Source of the DNA: Comamonas koreensis
Lineage (GTDB): Bacteria; Pseudomonadota; Gammaproteobacteria; Burkholderiales; Burkholderiaceae_C
Direction: 5' to 3'
Length of the DNA: 64,000 nucleotides
NCBI RefSeq assembly: GCF_021026195.1
Contig: NZ_JAJNCT010000005.1
Span: forward strand, 895,231 to 959,230
Shown: positions 54,767 through 63,422 of the stretch, one piece after another
Layout: each line of letters begins with the position of its first letter
How positions within the stretch are numbered: position 1 is the stretch's first letter
Program-made: the position numbers and the translations under genes
Notes under the pieces: model-generated
The model's input: the letters and a program-made list of their open reading frames with translations, nothing else
Databases searched by the model: none
What the model was told of the DNA's origin: nothing

Positions 54767-55678
54767 ATGGACCACAACGCCCTCACCTTGCTGGTGGAAA
54801 TCATCGATTCCGGCAACCTCAGCCGCGCCGCCGCCAAACTCAAGATGAGCCGCGCCAATGTCAGCTACCACCTGGCGCAATTGGAAAAATCAGTGGGCGT
54901 GCAGCTGGTGCGCCGCACCACGCGCCGGGTCGAACCGACCGAGGTGGGCCTGCGCCTGTATGAGCATGGCCGCAGCATCCGCAACGAGCTGGCCGCCGCC
55001 AGCGAAACCATCCGCAGCCTGGGCAAGGGCCTGCAGGGCCGGGTCGGGCTGGCGGTGCCCAGCGGCTATGGCCAGCTGGTGATGAGCGACTGGCTGATCG
55101 CCTTCAAGCGCCTCTACCCCGACATCGTGCTGGATGTGATCTTTGAGAACCGGGTCGACAACCTGGTGCGCGACGAAGTGGACATTGCCATCCGCGTGCT
55201 GCCCACGCCGCCCGACAACCTGGTGGCCCGCCACATGGGCGAGATGAACTATGTGGCCTGCGCCAGCATCGACTATGCGGGCCAGAACATGCTGCCCCAG
55301 CAGCCCGAGGACCTGCGCCATGTGCCGCTGATCACCAGCGGCGTGGTCGGCAAGCAGCTGCTGGTGCGCGCCTACCAGGGCGATGTGCGCAAGGAGATCC
55401 GGCTGGAGCCCAGCCTCATCTCCGAGCATTTTCCGTTTCTGCGCCAGGGCATCATGGCCGGCCTGGGTGTGGGCATCGTGCCGGACTATGTCATCCGCGC
55501 CGAGGTCGAGCGCGGCGAGGTCGTCACCACTTTGCGCGACTGGCGCCTGAGCATTTTCGGCAACCACATGTACCTGCTGTGGATGCCCAACCGCCACCAG
55601 ACCAAGGCGGTGCGCACGATGATCAGCTTTCTGCTGGAGCAATCACAAAAGGCCGGCAGCCTGCCTGCGCTGGGCTGA
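54767..55678 (+). CDS. LysR-family regulator of the divergent beta-oxidation operon
   Basis: 303 aa. The DNA-binding domain is 'LSRAAAKLKMSRANVSYHLA' (about 19-38), with the wing region 'VQLVRRTTRRVEPTEVG'; the effector domain follows with 'NRVDNLVRDEVDIAIRVLPT'. It is divergent from the pim-like operon, and the shared gap carries repeated TGACA half-sites, so it is the likely local regulator. The effector is probably an acyl-CoA or dicarboxylate, but the sequence does not show this. Confidence 0.92.
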   Translation: MDHNALTLLVEIIDSGNLSRAAAKLKMSRANVSYHLAQLEKSVGVQLVRRTTRRVEPTEVGLRLYEHGRSIRNELAAASETIRSLGKGLQGRVGLAVPSGYGQLVMSDWLIAFKRLYPDIVLDVIFENRVDNLVRDEVDIAIRVLPTPPDNLVARHMGEMNYVACASIDYAGQNMLPQQPEDLRHVPLITSGVVGKQLLVRAYQGDVRKEIRLEPSLISEHFPFLRQGIMAGLGVGIVPDYVIRAEVERGEVVTTLRDWRLSIFGNHMYLLWMPNRHQTKAVRTMISFLLEQSQKAGSLPALG

Positions 55679-55861
55679 TCGGCGCTGCCCTCCCTTCATT
55701 CGCACTCCAACACCGAGTCGCCCGCAGCACGCCTGCGAGCGCGACTTGCGCACTGCAATCAGGTTCCCGTCAGGTAAGCGCCCTTAAGGTGGCGGCGCCT
55801 GCGTGCGTGCCCATCCTGGCCCAGATGCGCGCGGGCATGGAACCACACAGGATTGAACCGA

Positions 55862-56299
55862 ATGAAAATGACAAGAGACATCCATGACATCGTCGGCGGC
55901 CTGCTGATGTCAGCAGCAGGCCTGTTCTTTGCGCTCTATGGGCGCGAATACAACTTTGGCAGTGCAGACCGCATGGGGCCGGGCTACTTCCCCGTCGTAC
56001 TGGGCTGGCTGCTGTTTGGCCTGGGCCTGCTGCTGGCGATACCCGCCTGGTGGCGCCAGGGCAGCCCCATCGTGCTGCAGTGGGGCAACCTGTTCTGGTC
56101 CGTGGCCAGCCTGCTGGCCTTTGCACTGCTGCTCTACCCGCTGGGCGTGGCCCTGGCCGCGCTGGCCGCCAGCCTGGTCGCGCTGATCGCCACCAAGATG
56201 AGCCTGCGCACGCGCCTGCTGGTCAGCCTGGCCGTCGCTGCGCTGACCACGGTCATCTTTCCCATTGGTCTACGCATGACCTTGCCCATCTGGCCCTGA
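55862..56299 (+). CDS. tctB: Tripartite tricarboxylate transporter small subunit TctB
   Basis: 145 aa from MKMTRDIHDIV, with AGGA upstream; TTG three codons earlier is open. Four hydrophobic helices (about 10-27, 42-62, 75-95, 110-140) match TctB, the small permease of the TTT family. 'YNFGSADRMGPGYFPVVLGW' is the conserved N-terminal loop. It is followed 24 bp later by tctA. No tctC binding-protein gene is in this cluster. Confidence 0.92.
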   Translation: MKMTRDIHDIVGGLLMSAAGLFFALYGREYNFGSADRMGPGYFPVVLGWLLFGLGLLLAIPAWWRQGSPIVLQWGNLFWSVASLLAFALLLYPLGVALAALAASLVALIATKMSLRTRLLVSLAVAALTTVIFPIGLRMTLPIWP

Positions 56300-56323
56300 G
56301 CCCGGCACTGACAAAGGATCTCT

Positions 56324-57868
56324 ATGGATTTGCTTGGAAACCTCTGGATGGGCCTCAATGTGGTGGCCGATCCCTCGACGCTCTGGTACTGCTTCCTGGG
56401 CGTATTTTTGGGCACCGTCGTCGGCGTGCTGCCCGGCATCGGTGCGCTGGCCGCCATCTCGCTGCTGCTGCCCTTTACCTACCATATGTCGCCCACGGCG
56501 GCCATCATCATGCTGGCCGGCGTCTACTACGGCGCGCAGTACGGCGGCTCCACCGCCTCCATCCTGCTGAACCTGCCGGGCTCACCGTCCTCAGCGGTGA
56601 CCTGTCTGGACGGCTACCCGATGGCGCGCAAAGGCAAGGCCGGGGTGGCGCTTTTTGTCACCACGATTGCCTCGCTGGTCGGCGCCATGTCGGGCCTGAT
56701 CCTGCTGGTGCTGTTCTCGCCTGCGATCTCCAAGATCGGCCTGCAGTTCGGCCCCACCGAGTTCTTCTCGATGATGCTGCTGGGCCTGGTGGCCGCCTCG
56801 TCGATGAGCGCCGGCTCGGCCACCAAGGGCCTGTGCATGGTGGTCTTCGGCCTGCTGCTGGGCATGATCGGCACCGATGTGAACTCGGGCGTCGCGCGCT
56901 ACTCCTTCGACATCCCCGAGCTGATGGACGGCGTCAACCTGGTGGCACTGGCGATGGGCCTGTTTGGCGTGGCAGAAGTGATCCGCTGCATCAACCTGGC
57001 CGATGCCAACCAGAAGCCCGACAAGGTCACCCTGCGCTCGATGGTGCCTGAGCGCCAGGAATTCCGCGACACCATCAAGCCGATGCTGCGTGGCTCGGCG
57101 CTGGGCTCCTTCCTCGGCGCGCTGCCGGGCGTAGGACCATCGATTGCGTCCTTCATGTCCTACGCGATTGAAAAGCGTGTGGCCAAGGACCCGAGCCGCT
57201 TTGGCCATGGCGCCATCGAAGGCATCACCGCGCCCGAATCGGCCAACAATGCCGCTGCGCAAACTGCCTTTGTGCCTTCGCTGTCCATCGGTATCCCGGG
57301 CGATGCGGTGATGGCCGTGATGCTGGGCGCGCTGATCATCCACGGTATCCAGCCCGGCCCGATGTTGATGACCGAGCAGCCCGAGCTGTTCTGGGGGCTG
57401 ATCGTCAGCTTTGCGATCGGCAATATCTTCCTGGTGATTCTGAACCTGCCCACCATCGGGCTGTGGGTCGCGCTGCTGCGCATTCCCTTTGCCTGGATGT
57501 ACCCGGCGATCCTGGTGTTTGTCGCGCTCGGCGTCTACAGCGTCAACAACAACCTGTTCGACATCTACATGGTGGCCGTGCTCGGCGTCATCGGCTATGT
57601 GCTGATGGTGCTGCGCTTTGAGGCGGCACCTCTGCTGCTGGGCTACATCCTGGGGCCGATGCTGGAAGAAAACCTGCGCCGCGCGATGCTGCTGTCGCGG
57701 GGCGATGCCACGGTGTTCTTCAACCGGCCCATCAGCGCCTCCCTGCTGGCGCTGACCGGTGCGATCCTGCTCTGGGCCATCTGGTCGGGCGTGCGCAAAT
57801 CGCGCAAGGAAGCCCGGGCCTTTGCCCATGCGCAAGAGAGCGCGGTGCCCGCTACGGCATCGTCCTGA
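56324..57868 (+). CDS. tctA: Tripartite tricarboxylate transporter large permease TctA
   Basis: 514 aa, about twelve helices. The TctA signature is present twice in inverted halves: 'VVGVLPGIGALAAISLLLPF' near residue 35 and 'FLGALPGVGPSIASFMSYAI' near residue 264, and 'GAQYGGSTASILLNLPGSPS' follows. AAGGA precedes the ATG. It forms the sodium-coupled citrate/tricarboxylate-type channel with TctB, fed by a periplasmic TctC/Bug protein encoded elsewhere. The two-component system downstream probably controls it. Confidence 0.95.
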   Translation: MDLLGNLWMGLNVVADPSTLWYCFLGVFLGTVVGVLPGIGALAAISLLLPFTYHMSPTAAIIMLAGVYYGAQYGGSTASILLNLPGSPSSAVTCLDGYPMARKGKAGVALFVTTIASLVGAMSGLILLVLFSPAISKIGLQFGPTEFFSMMLLGLVAASSMSAGSATKGLCMVVFGLLLGMIGTDVNSGVARYSFDIPELMDGVNLVALAMGLFGVAEVIRCINLADANQKPDKVTLRSMVPERQEFRDTIKPMLRGSALGSFLGALPGVGPSIASFMSYAIEKRVAKDPSRFGHGAIEGITAPESANNAAAQTAFVPSLSIGIPGDAVMAVMLGALIIHGIQPGPMLMTEQPELFWGLIVSFAIGNIFLVILNLPTIGLWVALLRIPFAWMYPAILVFVALGVYSVNNNLFDIYMVAVLGVIGYVLMVLRFEAAPLLLGYILGPMLEENLRRAMLLSRGDATVFFNRPISASLLALTGAILLWAIWSGVRKSRKEARAFAHAQESAVPATASS

Positions 57869-57959
57869 CCCCGTTTCACTCCAGTGCGCCTGTTCTCGCC
57901 ACCTGGCCTGAACAGGCTTTTTTCTGGCTGCTGTGTTGTGCTTTTGCTAGGCTTGGGCC

Positions 57960-58661
57960 ATGCGAATTCTTGTGATTGAAGACGATGCCGTGCTGCGCGA
58001 TGTGGTGGTCAGCAGCCTGCGCGATGCGGGCCACCATGTGGACCAGGCGGCCGACCTGGGTGCGGCGGAGCACTGGTGGCGGGTGCAGCGCTTTGATGCC
58101 ATCCTGCTCGACCTGAACCTGCCCTGCAGCGCCGTGCGCGGCAGTGCGATGGGCAGCGGCCTGGCGCTGCTGCAGCAGGCGCGGCGCCGTGGCGACAACA
58201 CGCCCGTGCTGGTACTCACCGCCCGCAACCAGACCCCGGACCGCATCGCCGGCCTGGACAGCGGCGCCGACGACTACCTGGGCAAGCCCTTTGAACTGGC
58301 CGAGGTCGAGGCCCGGCTGCGCGCCCTGGTGCGCCGCGCGATTGGCACCCAGGATGTATCGACCGTGGGCCAGCTCAGCCTGGAGCGCAACAACCGGCGC
58401 TTTCGCGTCGGCATGCAGCCGCTGGACCTGCCGGCGCGCGAGTTTGAAGTGCTGTGGGAGCTGATGAGCCCACCCGGCCGCGCGGTGAGCAAGCGCAGCC
58501 TGTCGGACAAGCTCTCGGGCTATGACGATGCGCTGGGCGACAACGCGCTCGAAGCCTTTATCTCGCGGCTGCGCAAAAAGCTGCAGCACAGCGGCGCAGC
58601 CATCCGCACCCTGCGCGGCATTGGCTACCTGATCGAGGCCGACAGCGGCGATGCCGCATGA
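57960..58661 (+). CDS. OmpR-family response regulator, TctD-like
   Basis: 233 aa. The receiver has 'RILVIEDDAVLRDVVVSSLR', the phospho-acceptor Asp in 'FDAILLDLNLPCS' and the Lys in 'DDYLGKPFELAEVEARLRAL'. The C-terminal winged helix has 'PLDLPAREFEVLWELMSPPG' and 'VEAFISRLRKKL'-type recognition helix (here ALEAFISRLRKKL). It follows tctA by 91 bp and overlaps the kinase gene by 4 bp (ATGA). The neighbourhood points to control of citrate-type acid uptake, as for TctD in Salmonella. Confidence 0.93.
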   Translation: MRILVIEDDAVLRDVVVSSLRDAGHHVDQAADLGAAEHWWRVQRFDAILLDLNLPCSAVRGSAMGSGLALLQQARRRGDNTPVLVLTARNQTPDRIAGLDSGADDYLGKPFELAEVEARLRALVRRAIGTQDVSTVGQLSLERNNRRFRVGMQPLDLPAREFEVLWELMSPPGRAVSKRSLSDKLSGYDDALGDNALEAFISRLRKKLQHSGAAIRTLRGIGYLIEADSGDAA

Positions 58662-60106
58662 GCACCACCGCCACCACCACATCCACCACCAACCGCCCCA
58701 GCCCGCTGCCCTCGCTGCGCATGCGCGTGCTGCGCCATGTGCGCTCGCCGCTGGTCTGGACCTGGCTGCTGGGCACCGTGTTCATGATGGCGCTAGCCAA
58801 CCATTTCACCCAAAGCGCCTTCGACCGCGCGCTGCTCGACGATGCCTATGCGATTGCCTCGCACCTGCGCGCCGATGACGAGGGCCAGGTGGCCCTGCAG
58901 CTGACCGACAGCGAGCTCAAGGCCGCCCTCTTCGACCAGGCCGAGTATGTGTACTACGCCGTCTACCGCAGCGATGGCAGCCAGCTGGCTGGCGAGCCGC
59001 TGCCACTGCTGCCCTGGAACGAGAGCGAGCCGGTGAGCTACCGCGAAACCCTCTACAACGGCCAGCTGGTGCGGGCGGTGGCGCTGCGCAGCGCGGTGGG
59101 CGAGCAGCAGCTCAGCATCGTGATGATGCACACCACGCGGGTGCGCGACAGCCTGATCCAACATTTGTTCCTCTATGCCGCGATCCCGCAGCTGACCTTG
59201 CTGGTGCTGCTGCTCTGGTGGCTGCACCACCGCATTGGCCAGGACATGGCACCGCTGGCCGCGCTGCAACGGTCGCTGTCGCGGCGCGATGCGCGGGACC
59301 TGGCGCCCATCCCACCCAGCGCGCCAGCCACCACGCGCGAGATCGAGCAGCTGCGCCAGACCACCAATGCGCTGCTCGCCCGCATTGCCGACAACGTCGA
59401 GGCCCAGCGCGAGTTTGCCGGCAATGTGGCGCATGAGGTGCGCACACCGCTGGCGGGCATCAAGGCGCTGGCTGACTATGGCCTGGGCCATGCCGACCCT
59501 GCGGTGCTGCAGCAGCAACTGCAGCGCATCTCCGACAGCGTGGCGCGTGCCAGCCATCTGGTGGACCAGCTGCTGCTATTGGCGCTGAGTGACGAGGCCA
59601 GTGCCGTGCAACTGGCGCCGGTGGCCGCTGCCGAGCAGGTGCAACAGGCGGTGCTGCGCCACTGGGATGCCGCCAGCCGCGCCCGGATCGACCTGGGTGC
59701 CGAGGGCCTGGACACGGCCGAGGCCGAGCAGCTGCGCATCGCCGCCGATGCCAACCTGCTCGCGGCCATGCTGGACAACCTGATCCTCAATGCGCTGCGC
59801 TACGGCGGGCAATCGGTCACCGTGGCCTTGCAGGCCGCAGACGATGGCGGCAGCGTTGAGCTGGCCGTCATCGACGATGGCCCGGGCATGAGCGAGGACC
59901 AATGCCAGGCCGCGATGCAGCGCTGGCAGCAAGGGCCCAGCGGCCAGTCATTGGGCCAGGGCGCCGGCCTGGGCCTGGCGATTGTGGCCAAGCTGGCCCA
60001 TCTGCAGCAGGCGCGGTTTCAGCTGGCGCCGCGCTCAGAGGGCCCAGGACTGCGCGCCAGCCTGGTCTTCAGTGCAGTACAAAATCGCGCACCTGGGGCG
60101 CCTTAA
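58658..60106 (+). CDS. Sensor histidine kinase, TctE-like
   Basis: 482 aa. Two membrane helices (about 28-48 and 168-190) flank a periplasmic domain of about 120 residues with 'LLDDAYAIASHLRADDEGQV', as in the 2CSK_N domain of TctE. The dimerisation/H-box is 'FAGNVAHEVRTPLAGIKALA', the N-box 'LLAAMLDNLILNALRYGGQS', and the ATP lid 'IDDGPGMSEDQ' plus 'GQGAGLGLAIVAKLAHL'. It pairs with the upstream regulator. Its last 38 bp overlap the 3' end of the convergent bestrophin gene. Confidence 0.93.
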   Translation: MSTTATTTSTTNRPSPLPSLRMRVLRHVRSPLVWTWLLGTVFMMALANHFTQSAFDRALLDDAYAIASHLRADDEGQVALQLTDSELKAALFDQAEYVYYAVYRSDGSQLAGEPLPLLPWNESEPVSYRETLYNGQLVRAVALRSAVGEQQLSIVMMHTTRVRDSLIQHLFLYAAIPQLTLLVLLLWWLHHRIGQDMAPLAALQRSLSRRDARDLAPIPPSAPATTREIEQLRQTTNALLARIADNVEAQREFAGNVAHEVRTPLAGIKALADYGLGHADPAVLQQQLQRISDSVARASHLVDQLLLLALSDEASAVQLAPVAAAEQVQQAVLRHWDAASRARIDLGAEGLDTAEAEQLRIAADANLLAAMLDNLILNALRYGGQSVTVALQAADDGGSVELAVIDDGPGMSEDQCQAAMQRWQQGPSGQSLGQGAGLGLAIVAKLAHLQQARFQLAPRSEGPGLRASLVFSAVQNRAPGAP

Positions 60107-60980
60107 CCAACGGTGCCTCGCCCAGCATCTCCAGCACCGAGGACTCAATGCCGTAGACCATCGCATCGAGTGCCAGGTCATTGGCTTCCATGCCAAAGGG
60201 GTGCTCCAGCTCGGCGCCCAGCGCCTCCAGCGCAAAGAAGGTGTAGGCGACAAAGCAGACGATCACTGGCGTCATCGTGCCGATGGAGTCCAGCAGGCCA
60301 AAGGGCAGCAAAAAGCAGTAGATGTAAATGCTGCGGTGCAGGATCACCGAATAGGTGAACGGAATGGGCGTGCTGGCAATGCGCTCGCAGCCTCCCAGCG
60401 CACTGCCCAGCCGCGCCAGCGCTTGTTCGAACACGGGCACCACGGGCGCTGCAATGCGGCCTTGCTGGCATTGCTCACCCACCCAGCGCTGCACCAGCAG
60501 CATGGCCATCGCGCCCGGAAAGCGCGCCTCGCTGATCTGCTGCACCTCAACCGGCGGCAGGAACAGCGCCAAATCCGCACGCGCATCGCTGCCACGCAGC
60601 TGGTGCTTGAGCGCATAGGCAAAGGCGCAGAGGCGCAGCACCAGCACGCGCGTCTGTGCGCGGTCCTGGGTCAGGCTCAGCGCCTGGGCGGCCAGGTGCC
60701 GGCTCTCGACCAGGAACACACCCCAGAGCGTGCGCGCCTCCCAGAAGCGCGCATACGAGGTGCTGTTGCGGAAGCCCAGAAAGATCGCCAGGGTCAGGCC
60801 GATCAGCGAGAACGGCACAAAGTTCAGCGGCACCTTCCAGCTCAGGATGGAGCCGTGCAGCATCGTGGCCACCACCGCGAGGATGGTGATGATGATCAGC
60901 TGCGGCGTAATCGCCGGCAGGATGGAGCCGCGCCACACAAACAGCATGCGCAGCCAATGCAAGGGAGGACGGACGATCAT
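60069..60980 (-). CDS. Bestrophin-family (UPF0187) ion channel
   Basis: 303 aa. Bacterial bestrophins are pentameric cation-preferring channels of unknown physiological role. The family pattern is visible: N-terminal basic segment 'MIVRPPLHWLRMLFVWRGSI', a first helix pair (about 20-70), 'LGFRNSTSYARFWEARTLWG' (the conserved loop after helix 2), and C-terminal helices with 'LPFGLLDSIGTMTPVIVCFV' and 'LEHPFGMEANDLALDAMVYG'. It converges with and overlaps the TctE-like kinase gene by 38 bp. Confidence 0.92.
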   Translation of the reverse strand: MIVRPPLHWLRMLFVWRGSILPAITPQLIIITILAVVATMLHGSILSWKVPLNFVPFSLIGLTLAIFLGFRNSTSYARFWEARTLWGVFLVESRHLAAQALSLTQDRAQTRVLVLRLCAFAYALKHQLRGSDARADLALFLPPVEVQQISEARFPGAMAMLLVQRWVGEQCQQGRIAAPVVPVFEQALARLGSALGGCERIASTPIPFTYSVILHRSIYIYCFLLPFGLLDSIGTMTPVIVCFVAYTFFALEALGAELEHPFGMEANDLALDAMVYGIESSVLEMLGEAPLVKAPQVRDFVLH

Positions 60981-61022
60981 GGCCGGTATTGTCCTGCTCG
61001 GGGCTTATCCGAGGGGAATGCT

Positions 61023-61050
61023 GGCCTCAGCGCTGAACGCCGCTGAGGCC
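61023..61050. other. Hairpin GGCCTCAGCG-(8 nt)-CGCTGAGGCC
   Basis: Perfect 10 bp stem in the gap between the bestrophin start and the GMC dehydrogenase stop, 9 bp left of the MITE-like element. There is no T-run on either strand, so a simple terminator is unlikely. Confidence 0.5.
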
Positions 61051-61059
61051 GGTCTGCTT

Positions 61060-61196
61060 AGAGCCGCTAACACGACCCAGCAAACCGAAGGTTTGCGGTT
61101 GAGACTAGGCGTCAAGCCGCAGGCAGTACAGGAGTACGACAAGGCTTGGCGCGGCCGGCGAGGCAACGACGTATCAAGGGTTGTGTTAGCGGCTCT
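61060..61196. repeat. 137 bp MITE-like element with 14 bp terminal inverted repeats
   Basis: Ends are AGAGCCGCTAACAC (61060-61073) and GTGTTAGCGGCTCT (61183-61196), perfect inverted repeats. Inside is GCAAACC-gaa-GGTTTGC and other partial pairing, with no open frame. Its right end lies exactly at the last base of the GMC dehydrogenase stop codon, so the element is in, or forms, that gene's 3' end. No transposase is nearby, so it would be non-autonomous. Confidence 0.75.
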
Positions 61197-62836
61197 TAGA
61201 TTTCTTTCAGCAATTGGTGCGCGATACGCACGCTCAAGGCCGCACCGGTCAGGGTCGGGTTCATGCAGGATGCCGAGGGCATCACGCTGGTACCGGCGAT
61301 GAACAGGTTGGGATGGTCATGGGTGCGGCAGTCGCGGTCCACCACGGAGTTGCTCGGGTCGTCGCCCATGATGGTGGTGCCCATGATGTGCTGGCGGTCC
61401 TGGTGGTTGGTGTCCATCTTCAGCACATCGGCATTGAGCAGACCGGCCATGCGCTGCAGGTCCTTGACCGCGAAGTCGCGGCCAGCGTTCCAGTAGTCGT
61501 TGACGCTGTAGTAGATCTCGGGCACGGGGATGCCGATCGCATCGGTCTTGGTCTTGCTGGGCACCACGCGGTTTTGCGGCAAGGCCTCGGTCTCGAAGTC
61601 CACCGCGACGTTGAGCGAGCGGGCCGACTGGCGGCGGATTTCCTCGTCCAGCTTGCTACCCAGCACGCCCTTGGCGATCAGGCTGGAGGCAATCTGCGAG
61701 GTGGTCACCGTGTTGCGGAACTTGGTCTTGTAGCTGGGGATGTCCTTGCGGAAGGCGCCATCGCGGTAGTTCAGGTAGACCAGCAGCTCGGTCGGGCCCT
61801 GGCCCGGCCAGACATCCTCGTTCATCATGATGTTCATGCTGATACCGGTGTGGCCCATCAGGTTGCGGCCCACCTGGTCGGAGGAGTTGGCAATGCCGTT
61901 CGGGTATTTTTCCGAGGTGGACATCAGGAGCAGCTTGGGGCTTTCGATGCCATAGGCGGCCAGCACAAAGTGGCGCGCGGTCAGGCGGTGCGATGTGCCA
62001 TCGGGCTTCTTGTAGTGCACGGCCGTGATCTTGCCGTCGTCACCGGCCTCGATCTTGTAGACCACGGCGTTGTCGAGCAGCTTGGCGCCTGCGCGCTCGG
62101 CCACATCGATATGCATGGAGCCGTCGTACTTGGCGCCGATGGGGCAGACCGGGTTGCAGTTGTTGTTGCCGGCGCAGACCGGGCGGTTGCCGTAGGGGCG
62201 GCTGGCGCGGCCATGGGGCTCCAGCACCGGGTTGTAGCCACCGGGCTTGAGCATCTCGTCCATGCGCTGCATGAAGTAAGGCACATTGAAGCCCTTCATC
62301 GGGAAGGGCTTGGAGCGCGGCGGATGCGCCTCGCCGCCATGGCCGCTCTCGTCCTGGCCGTCGTAGCCGGTCACGCCCAGTTCGGCCTCAGCCTCGCAGT
62401 AGTAGGGTTCGAGCTCGTCATAGCCAATCGGCCAGTCACGGCCACGGCCGTACAGGGTCTGCAGCTTGAAGTCATTGGGGATCATGCGCCACAGCGCCGA
62501 GCCAAAGTGCCAGGTGGTGCCGCCCACCACGCGCAGGTACTTGGTGGGGTATTTCACCGGGCCGGTCTGCTGCAGATAGTCGCCATAGGTCGACGGGATG
62601 TGCGGCGGATTGGGGAACGGCGAGCCGGCGCCCTGCAGCTTCATATTGGCCAGCGAGAGCTTGATCGGCGCATTGCGGAAGGTCTCGACGATGTCGGCAC
62701 GGCGCACGCGCGGGCCGGCTTCCAGGATGATGACGGACTTGCCAGCCTGCGCCAGCTTGGCACCGATGATGCCGCCCATGACCCCGGAGCCGATGACGAT
62801 CAGGTCGGCGTCGTATTGCGTTTGGTTGCTGCTCAT
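61196..62836 (-). CDS. GMC-type membrane-bound sugar/alcohol dehydrogenase, catalytic flavoprotein subunit
   Basis: 546 aa. The FAD Rossmann motif is 'VIGSGVMGGIIGAKLAQAGK' near residue 16, and the C-terminus has the GMC ending 'NLFIAGTSVMPSASCMNPTL'. 'CAGNNNCNPVC' (Cys221, Cys227, Cys231; C-x5-C-x3-C) matches the [3Fe-4S] ligand pattern of the Burkholderia FAD glucose dehydrogenase and fructose dehydrogenase alpha subunits. There is no signal peptide; it would be carried across by the Tat small subunit. It probably oxidises a polyol, gluconate or sugar and passes electrons to the cytochrome subunit. Its start overlaps the small-subunit stop by 4 bp. Confidence 0.94.
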   Translation of the reverse strand: MSSNQTQYDADLIVIGSGVMGGIIGAKLAQAGKSVIILEAGPRVRRADIVETFRNAPIKLSLANMKLQGAGSPFPNPPHIPSTYGDYLQQTGPVKYPTKYLRVVGGTTWHFGSALWRMIPNDFKLQTLYGRGRDWPIGYDELEPYYCEAEAELGVTGYDGQDESGHGGEAHPPRSKPFPMKGFNVPYFMQRMDEMLKPGGYNPVLEPHGRASRPYGNRPVCAGNNNCNPVCPIGAKYDGSMHIDVAERAGAKLLDNAVVYKIEAGDDGKITAVHYKKPDGTSHRLTARHFVLAAYGIESPKLLLMSTSEKYPNGIANSSDQVGRNLMGHTGISMNIMMNEDVWPGQGPTELLVYLNYRDGAFRKDIPSYKTKFRNTVTTSQIASSLIAKGVLGSKLDEEIRRQSARSLNVAVDFETEALPQNRVVPSKTKTDAIGIPVPEIYYSVNDYWNAGRDFAVKDLQRMAGLLNADVLKMDTNHQDRQHIMGTTIMGDDPSNSVVDRDCRTHDHPNLFIAGTSVMPSASCMNPTLTGAALSVRIAHQLLKEI

Positions 62837-63417
62837 GCTTGTGGGCTCTTCTTGTTGAGGCTGGAAGGCACGACGGGCTTCTCGCCCCAGGAATCAGGGC
62901 CACTGCCGTAGGTAGGAATATCGAGAATGCCGGCCGTGGGGCGGTACATCAGCGCATTGGCATAGCTGATCAGCACGGCGTCAGCGTCTTCGCCGACAAC
63001 GCCCAGGTACCAGGCCGAGACGATCTGGGTCGCGGTGGCGCGCAGTGCCGGGTCCAGATCGGGCGCGGCGAGCAGGTCATCGACATGGCTGATCTTCTGG
63101 CTGGCCACATGCTGGTGCAGCGCTTGTGCAGCGGCGGCAAAGCTGGCATCGCTCTTGGTGAGCGCCGCCAGGTAGCGCGTGGCCAGGCCGGCCGACAGCG
63201 GGCTGCCGCCGGTGACAAACTCCGACAGGCGCAGGAAATCATCGGCCGCCACGCTGGCGGCAAAGGCATTGCTGGAGCCCAGCACGGCAAAGCCGCCGGC
63301 AGCAAGCGCCACACCGGTGGCCGCCGCAGCGCCCAGCAGGCTGCGGCGGGAGATCAGCGCGGGCGCCAGAGGCTTGGCGCAGAGCACCGCGGATTTGGGG
63401 AAAGAGGACGAGGTCAT
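62833..63417 (-). CDS. Sugar dehydrogenase complex small subunit with Tat signal
   Basis: 194 aa. The N-terminus has a Tat signal with twin arginines in 'ISRRSLLGAAAATGVALAAG', cleaved near residue 54 (AFA). The rest is the small-subunit domain ('FLRLSEFVTGGSPLSAGLAT', 'AWYLGVVGEDADAVLISYAN') seen with sorbitol/fructose/gluconate dehydrogenases. Its known role is to help fold and export the signal-less flavoprotein by Tat hitch-hiking. It is 5 bp after the cytochrome gene. Confidence 0.92.
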   Translation of the reverse strand: MTSSSFPKSAVLCAKPLAPALISRRSLLGAAAATGVALAAGGFAVLGSSNAFAASVAADDFLRLSEFVTGGSPLSAGLATRYLAALTKSDASFAAAAQALHQHVASQKISHVDDLLAAPDLDPALRATATQIVSAWYLGVVGEDADAVLISYANALMYRPTAGILDIPTYGSGPDSWGEKPVVPSSLNKKSPQA

Positions 63418-63422
63418 GCGGG

